Origin: an uncultured Alistipes sp. | GTDB lineage: Bacteria; Bacteroidota; Bacteroidia; Bacteroidales; UBA932 | NCBI GenBank assembly: GCA_900544195.1 | Contig: UQUJ01000006.1 | Coordinates: 1-64,000 of the forward strand | Length of the DNA: 64,000 bases | Direction of reading: 5' to 3' | Shown: piece by piece, positions 59,258-64,000 of the stretch | How positions within the stretch are numbered: the stretch's first letter is position 1 | How the letters are laid out: the number at the start of each line of letters is the position of its first letter | Position numbers and translations under genes: made by a program | Notes under the pieces: generated by a model | Told to the model about the DNA's origin: nothing | Database searches by the model: none | The model's input: the letters and a program-made list of their open reading frames with translations, nothing else

Positions 59258-60079
59258 ATGCGTCCTGAATATTTCAAGGATAAGGTCATTATCATAACGG
59301 GAGCCAGCTCTGGAATAGGGTTGGCTTCTGCCCGTCTCTTTGGGTCGTTCGGGGCGAACGTCGTTATGGCCGCCCGCTCGCTGGACAAGCTCCAGGAATT
59401 GGCCCCGTCGGTGAACGCCGATCCGGACAAGGTTTTGTGCGTCAAGACGGACGTCACGAAGGAGGATGACTGCCGGAATCTCATTGACTGCACTGTCCGG
59501 AAATATGGCCGCATCGACATCTTGGTGAACAACGCCGGTATCTCGATGAGGGCTATGTTCAAGGACTTGGATCTCAGCGTGATCCGCTCTTTGATGGATG
59601 TGAATTTCTGGGGTACGGTGCAGTGCACGAAATTCGCCCTGCCATATTTGCTCCAGAGTAGGGGACAGGTGGTCGGGGTGATCTCGATCGCCGGTTTCTC
59701 CGCCCTTCCTGCGAGGACTGGATATTCAGCGTCCAAGTACGCCATCCGCGGCTTCCTTGACACCATCCGCATCGAGCATCTCAAGGACGGGCTGAACGTG
59801 CTTGTCTTCGCTCCTGGCTACACGGACTCCAATGTCCGCAAGGCCGCTCTGACCGCCGACGGAAGTCCTCAGGGCGAGACTCCTTTGAAAGAGGACAAAC
59901 TGATGAGCGCCGAGAAATGCGCCGAGTACCTTGCCAAGGGACTTCAGAAGAGAAAGTCCCAGATGATTTTAACTGGCTTGGGAAAGATTACTGTGCTGGC
60001 TCATAGGCTTTTCCCTCGTTTGACAGACAAGTTGACCTACGGTTTCATCGCCAAGGAGGCGGGGAGTCCGTTCAAATAA
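59258..60079 (+). CDS. Short-chain dehydrogenase/reductase, possible 3-ketosphinganine reductase
   Basis: The 273-residue classical SDR has the cofactor motif VIITGASSGIGLASARLFG, NNAG in the fourth strand (ILVNNAGISMRAMF), the catalytic serine in ISIAGFS, and YSASKYAIRGF with catalytic Tyr and Lys. A hydrophobic C-terminus may touch the membrane. Placed 23 bases behind the serine palmitoyltransferase-like gene, it is a good candidate for NADPH-dependent reduction of 3-ketosphinganine. ATG 59258 is preferred over a GTG three codons earlier. The specific substrate is inferred from context. Confidence 0.85.
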   Translation: MRPEYFKDKVIIITGASSGIGLASARLFGSFGANVVMAARSLDKLQELAPSVNADPDKVLCVKTDVTKEDDCRNLIDCTVRKYGRIDILVNNAGISMRAMFKDLDLSVIRSLMDVNFWGTVQCTKFALPYLLQSRGQVVGVISIAGFSALPARTGYSASKYAIRGFLDTIRIEHLKDGLNVLVFAPGYTDSNVRKAALTADGSPQGETPLKEDKLMSAEKCAEYLAKGLQKRKSQMILTGLGKITVLAHRLFPRLTDKLTYGFIAKEAGSPFK

Positions 60080-60091
60080 CAGTATAGAAGA

Positions 60092-62137
60092 ATGAAACTG
60101 CCGCGCGTGTCCATAAACTACAGAGTGCTTGTTCCTCTTGCCTTTCTGTTTGTGATCCTCACACTCATATTCCCGAGGACCGCAAAGTTCAGTTATGACT
60201 ACAGGAAGGGTTCTCCGTGGTCTCACGAGACGCTTTTGGCGCAGTTTGATTTCCCGGTTCTCAAGACAGACGAGCAGATCCGCGAGGAGAGGAGCAGGAA
60301 CAAGTCAATTGTGATTCCTTATTATAGGTATCGTCAGGACATCGTTGACAACTGCCGCAAGGCGGCGGAGGGGATTGAGATGGGGGCATATTCATACCTC
60401 CGTCCCCTGATTGTGTCCTCGATGGACGGAATATATTCCAGCGGAGTGGTGCCGGATGAGGGAGTGAAACTGGACGGCCGCGCGGATCCTTCCAGTGCGG
60501 TGCTTTACATCCAGAGGGACAAGAGAGCCGTGAAGAAACCGGTGGAGGAGGTCTTCAAGGAATCGGAGGCCAAGAACCGTCTGCTTTCCTCGGTGACTGC
60601 CAAGTACCCGAGAGTCAATGCTGATTCGGTTCTCCGGGCAGCCGGAATCTATGATTTCATAGTTCCTAACCTTGACTATGATCCGAAGACAACAGAACTT
60701 GTCCATTCTGAGTCCTCAAGTCAGGTTTCCACCACGCAGGGTTTTGTCAGTGCAGGTCAGTTGATCGTCTCCGAAGGTGAGATAGTGACTGCGGAAATAG
60801 CCCAGATCCTTGACTCCTACAAGGTTGAGTACGAGAACAGCATGGGCTACGGCGGGCCGAGGATCCTCTTCTGGCTCGGCAACGCCTTCATCGCCTTCGT
60901 GCTGGTGCTGATGTTCTTCCTGATGATCTACTTCCTGAACAGGAAACTGTTTCTGGATCATCGCAAGTTCTGGTACCTGATCTTCATATTCATCATCTCC
61001 TCTGTTTTGGCCTTGGTCATCAACAAGTTTGCACCGAGGTGCCTCTACATGATCCCTTTCACTTTGACCGCGCTTTACCTTGAGGCTTTCTTCAAGAACA
61101 AGGTGATCTTCCCGATCTGCTGCGTGTCGTTCCTGCCGCTGCTGGTCTTCGCCGAGAACGGAACGGTGCTTTTCGTGATGTTCCTGCTCGCGAGCATAGT
61201 CGCGGTCTTCGTGTTCAAGTTCTTCAACCAGGGATGGCAGCAGTTCATCATGTCCGGGATAGTTTTTGTGTGCCAGCTTGTCACCTATTTCGGATTCAGG
61301 CTGATCGACATGGTCAACGATGACCCTTACGTCGCCGTGCTCTACATGTTCATCGGCTCGATGCTCATCGTCGCCGGCTATCCTCTCATCTACCTGTTCG
61401 AGAGGATGTTCAACCTTGTCTCCAGCTCAAGACTCAGGGAACTTTGCGACACGAACAACAAACTTTTGAGGGAGCTGGAGCACAAGGCTCCAGGGACTTT
61501 CCAACATTCCTTGCAGGTGATGAATATGTGTGACGCGGCTGCCCGTGCCATAGACGCCAATGTGCTTCTGGTGCGCGCCGGAGCGCTTTATCACGATATC
61601 GGCAAGATGAAGAACCCTCTTTGCTTCATAGAGAACGAGAGCATGTCTCCGGGTGGGGTCCATTATCATGAGGGGCTCTCTCCTAAGGAAAGCGCCCGCG
61701 CTATCATCAAGCATGTGTCAGACGGGTTGGATCTGGCTGCCGAGCATGGGTTGCCTGATGTCATCCAGGACTTCATCATTACCCATCACGGGACTTCGAA
61801 CACAAGTTATTTTTACAACAAGTATCTCAATGACGGAGGGGATCCGAAAGACGTCTCGGATTTCTTCTACCCGGGACGCAAGCCTCAGACCAAGGAGCAG
61901 ATAATCCTTATGATCTGTGACACTTTGGAGGCGGCTTCCAGGACTTTGAAAGACAATTCGGCTGCCACATTCTCAACCTTTGTGGAGAACATCGTGGCAT
62001 CGAAGATGAAGATAGGACAGTTTGACGAGTCGGAGATCTCAATAAAGGATCTTAACACTGTTAAAGAGACTCTCAAGGCTTATCTTTCACAGATTTACCA
62101 CGAACGGGTGGTTTACCCGCAGAGAAAGAATAATTAA
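60092..62137 (+). CDS. 7TM-HD family phosphodiesterase (PgpH-like)
   Basis: The 681-residue membrane protein has an N-terminal membrane helix (VLVPLAFLFVILTLIF), a large extracytoplasmic 7TMR-HDED-type domain (~40-270), seven membrane helices (~275-460) and a cytosolic HD domain. The HD motifs are HSLQVMNMCDAAARAI, RAGALYHDIGKMKNP (the HD pair), IIKHVSDGLDLAAEHGLP and ITHHGTSNTSYFYNKY. Homologues (PgpH) hydrolyse cyclic di-AMP, so it may lower that messenger. It follows the SDR gene by 12 bases. Confidence 0.9.
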   Translation: MKLPRVSINYRVLVPLAFLFVILTLIFPRTAKFSYDYRKGSPWSHETLLAQFDFPVLKTDEQIREERSRNKSIVIPYYRYRQDIVDNCRKAAEGIEMGAYSYLRPLIVSSMDGIYSSGVVPDEGVKLDGRADPSSAVLYIQRDKRAVKKPVEEVFKESEAKNRLLSSVTAKYPRVNADSVLRAAGIYDFIVPNLDYDPKTTELVHSESSSQVSTTQGFVSAGQLIVSEGEIVTAEIAQILDSYKVEYENSMGYGGPRILFWLGNAFIAFVLVLMFFLMIYFLNRKLFLDHRKFWYLIFIFIISSVLALVINKFAPRCLYMIPFTLTALYLEAFFKNKVIFPICCVSFLPLLVFAENGTVLFVMFLLASIVAVFVFKFFNQGWQQFIMSGIVFVCQLVTYFGFRLIDMVNDDPYVAVLYMFIGSMLIVAGYPLIYLFERMFNLVSSSRLRELCDTNNKLLRELEHKAPGTFQHSLQVMNMCDAAARAIDANVLLVRAGALYHDIGKMKNPLCFIENESMSPGGVHYHEGLSPKESARAIIKHVSDGLDLAAEHGLPDVIQDFIITHHGTSNTSYFYNKYLNDGGDPKDVSDFFYPGRKPQTKEQIILMICDTLEAASRTLKDNSAATFSTFVENIVASKMKIGQFDESEISIKDLNTVKETLKAYLSQIYHERVVYPQRKNN

Positions 62138-62158
62138 TTTAAATAATATTGACAAATT

Positions 62159-63475
62159 ATGGAAGTAACAAAAAATCAAATCGATGATCTTAACATCGAA
62201 CTGACGATCGCCCTGAAGGCGGAGGACTATGCCGGGCAGGAGAAGAAAAGACTCTCCGCTTACAGGAGAAACGCTGACTTCAAGGGTTTCCGCAAGGGAA
62301 TGGTTCCGGCCACTCTTGTGAAGAAGATCTACGGTGAGCAGGCTCTTTACGAGGCCATCAACGGAGTCATCTCCGAGCAGCTCGACAAGTTCATCAAGGA
62401 CAACAGTCTGCACATTCTCGGTGAGCCTATCGCCAGCGAGTCCCAGAAGGAGCAGGAATGGAAAGACGGCAACGATTTCGAGTTTAAGTTCGATCTCGGA
62501 CTCTCTCCTGAGATCAACATCGATGTTGACAAGAATGACAAACTGCCATATTACAAGATCGAGGTGACCGACAAGGCCAAGGCTGCCATGAAGGACAGCA
62601 TCCTCAGGCAGTACGGCCAGCTCGAAGAAGGCGAGGCCGCAGGCGAGGAAGACTACGTTGTGGTTGACTTCAAGCAGGGCGAGAAGACTGTGGAAGGTGT
62701 GTATGTGGCTGTCAGCAAAGTTGAGGGTGACGCGAGGAAGAACTTCCTCGGCGCCAAGGTTGATGACAAGTTCGACGTCAATGTCAACGAGGCCTTCTCC
62801 AATGAGACCGACAGGTCGTCCATGCTCAAGATGAAGAAGGAAGAGCTTGCCGCCCTCGATCCTGTCTGGAATGTGACCATCGTGAATGTCAAGACCTTTG
62901 TTCCGGCCACCGAGTGCCAGGAGACTTATGACAAAGTCTTTGGCAAGGATGCCGTGAAGACCGCGGAGGAGTTTGACGCCAAGATCGCCGGGAGGCTTGA
63001 GTCCAACTACAAGCAGGAGGCTGACTACAGACTCTCCCAGGATCTCCGCAAATACCTCGTGGACAAGGCCAAAGTGAATGTTCCGGAGGCTTTCCTCAAG
63101 AGATGGCTCTACGAGAACAACAAGGAGAAGTTCTCCAAGGAAGACATCGAGAAGGAGTTCGACGGATTCCTCGGCGATTTCCGCTGGCAACTCGTAAGGG
63201 GTTCCCTGATGAAGAAGTTCGAGCTGAAGGTCGAGGACAAGGACATGCTTGAGGCAGCCAAGGCTTATGCCGCCTACCAGTACGCGATGTACGGAATGGG
63301 CAATGTACCTGAGGAGCTTCTCACCGATGCCGCCGCCCAGATGCTTAAGGACGAGAGGCAGATGCGTAACATCGAGGAGAACGTCGAGAACGAGAAGGTA
63401 ATCGCCGCCGTAAAGGAGAAGATCACTCTCCAGAACAAGAAGATCTCCGAGGAAAAGTTCCGCGAGCTTAAATAA
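62159..63475 (+). CDS. tig: Trigger factor chaperone
   Basis: Trigger factor is the ribosome-bound chaperone for nascent chains. The N-terminal ribosome-binding part has the signature-like FKGFRKGMVPATLVKKIYGEQALYEAINGVI (residues 40-70). The middle (~150-240) corresponds to the peptidyl-prolyl isomerase region but is divergent, as usual in Bacteroidota. The C-terminal arm is helical and charged (YKQEADYRLSQDLRKYLVDKAKVNVPEAFLKRWL). 438 residues. It stands directly before clpP, an arrangement conserved in many bacteria. Confidence 0.95.
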   Translation: MEVTKNQIDDLNIELTIALKAEDYAGQEKKRLSAYRRNADFKGFRKGMVPATLVKKIYGEQALYEAINGVISEQLDKFIKDNSLHILGEPIASESQKEQEWKDGNDFEFKFDLGLSPEINIDVDKNDKLPYYKIEVTDKAKAAMKDSILRQYGQLEEGEAAGEEDYVVVDFKQGEKTVEGVYVAVSKVEGDARKNFLGAKVDDKFDVNVNEAFSNETDRSSMLKMKKEELAALDPVWNVTIVNVKTFVPATECQETYDKVFGKDAVKTAEEFDAKIAGRLESNYKQEADYRLSQDLRKYLVDKAKVNVPEAFLKRWLYENNKEKFSKEDIEKEFDGFLGDFRWQLVRGSLMKKFELKVEDKDMLEAAKAYAAYQYAMYGMGNVPEELLTDAAAQMLKDERQMRNIEENVENEKVIAAVKEKITLQNKKISEEKFRELK

Positions 63476-63477
63476 TC

Positions 63478-64000
63478 ATGGACAAGGAGTTTCAGAAATA
63501 TGCGACCAAGGGTCTTGGACTGAGTTCAATGACCCTTGACCGCTATCAAAGGGCTACGGACGCCTACATCAACCCGACCATCATCGAGGAAAGAAAACTG
63601 AATGTTGCCTCGATGGACGTGTTCAGCCGACTGATGATGGACAGGATAATATTCCTTGGCGTCCCGATCGATGATGATGTCGCCAACATCATCCAGGCCC
63701 AGTTGCTGTTCCTTGCTTCCACTGACTCGGCCGCGGACATCTCGCTCTACATCAACACTCCGGGCGGTCAGGTGACTTCCGGTCTTGCGATCTATGACAC
63801 GATGCAGCTGGTGGAGCCGGATGTGGCCACGATCTGTACCGGAATGGCCGCCTCGATGGGCTCCGTCCTGCTTTGCGCCGGCGAGAAAGGCAAACGCTCC
63901 TGTCTGCCTCATTCCAGGGTCCTGATCCATCAGCCTCTCGGTGGGGCTCAGGGGCAGGCCGCAGACATAATGATCGCCGCGAGGGAGATAGAGAAGACCC
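63478..64000 (+). CDS. clpP: ATP-dependent Clp protease proteolytic subunit (cut by window end)
   Basis: ClpP forms the tetradecameric serine protease chamber fed by ClpX or ClpA. Starting at ATG 63478 (MDKEFQKYATKGLGLSS) the visible ~174 residues include the core DRIIFLGVPIDDDVANIIQAQLLFL, INTPGGQVTSGLAIYDTM, the catalytic serine in TGMAASMGSVLL and the catalytic histidine in SRVLIHQPLGGAQGQ. The catalytic aspartate and the C-terminus lie beyond 64000. It begins 2 bases after tig, so the two are one operon. Confidence 0.96.
   Translation, partial: MDKEFQKYATKGLGLSSMTLDRYQRATDAYINPTIIEERKLNVASMDVFSRLMMDRIIFLGVPIDDDVANIIQAQLLFLASTDSAADISLYINTPGGQVTSGLAIYDTMQLVEPDVATICTGMAASMGSVLLCAGEKGKRSCLPHSRVLIHQPLGGAQGQAADIMIAAREIEKT

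Noticed and set aside
62087..63190. A 367-codon minus-strand frame over the trigger factor gene
   Set aside because: It is a Leu/Val-rich shadow of the Lys/Glu-rich tig frame.

Overview
The window looks like chromosomal DNA of a fairly GC-rich member of the Bacteroidales (Bacteroidota). This rests on SusC/SusD-type uptake genes, many lipoproteins with short Bacteroidota lipoboxes, sphingolipid genes, tsaD divergent from a tamB-like gene, weak Shine-Dalgarno sites, and repeated matches to the Bacteroidota promoter form TTTG-N19-21-TAnnTTTG. Species cannot be given from sequence alone. All coordinates of palindromes and repeats were read by eye.

Layout. 1-3.1 kb: repeat-rich accessory DNA with a REP-associated (RAYT-like) transposase gene between two 142-bp palindromic cassettes, then an AlkD-type DNA repair gene. 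3.1-10.7 kb: a rhamnose locus (rhaA, rhaB, a divergent AraC regulator and a GH106-type alpha-L-rhamnosidase). 10.8-11.0 kb: a promoter and terminator with no ORF between them, a candidate small RNA. 11.3-17.5 kb: mgsA and tamB, divergent from tsaD. 17.8-27.2 kb: an FAD oxidoreductase, a 50-bp minisatellite, a serine-hydrolase lipoprotein, a TerB-like orphan, rubrerythrin, a C1 peptidase, pssA and a hydrolase. 27.2-30.0 kb: a large outer-membrane protein. 30.0-38.0 kb: a SusC/SusD locus split by an inversion. 38.2-44.3 kb: an aminotransferase, a two-component system, a coiled-coil repeat lipoprotein and an OmpA-family protein. 44.5-50.9 kb: a phosphate transporter, gpmA, a K+/H+ antiporter, nth and ftsE. 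51.0-55.8 kb: a TPR protein with an outer-membrane barrel partner. 55.9-64 kb: gyrB, serine palmitoyltransferase, an SDR reductase, a 7TM-HD phosphodiesterase, tig and clpP (cut by the window end).

The most exciting system is an apparent phase-variable SusCD locus. The N-terminal 770 residues of a SusC receptor are on the minus strand (35711-38029). Its missing C-terminal 242 residues, with susD and a lipoprotein gene, lie on the plus strand (33007-35714). Both breakpoints sit in an exact 16-bp inverted repeat, CAGGCTGTTTGATAAA (32991-33006 and 35720-35735). Inverting this 2.7-kb segment joins the halves in frame (...RLFDK|PKFKW...) into a SusC of about 1012 residues. It also creates one uninterrupted operon susC-susD-lipoprotein-DUF5018-like lipoprotein-metallophosphoesterase. 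The assembled orientation is therefore an OFF state. No recombinase gene is in the window.

The second theme is an unusual density of short dispersed repeats. Family A is four ~70-bp perfect-to-near-perfect hairpins with a conserved core and compensated arms. Family B is a CTGAGCTTGTCGAAG palindrome, two copies of which are translated inside the rhamnosidase. Families C and D are MITE-like elements, C with target-site duplications. Family E is the set of RAYT-flanking palindromes.
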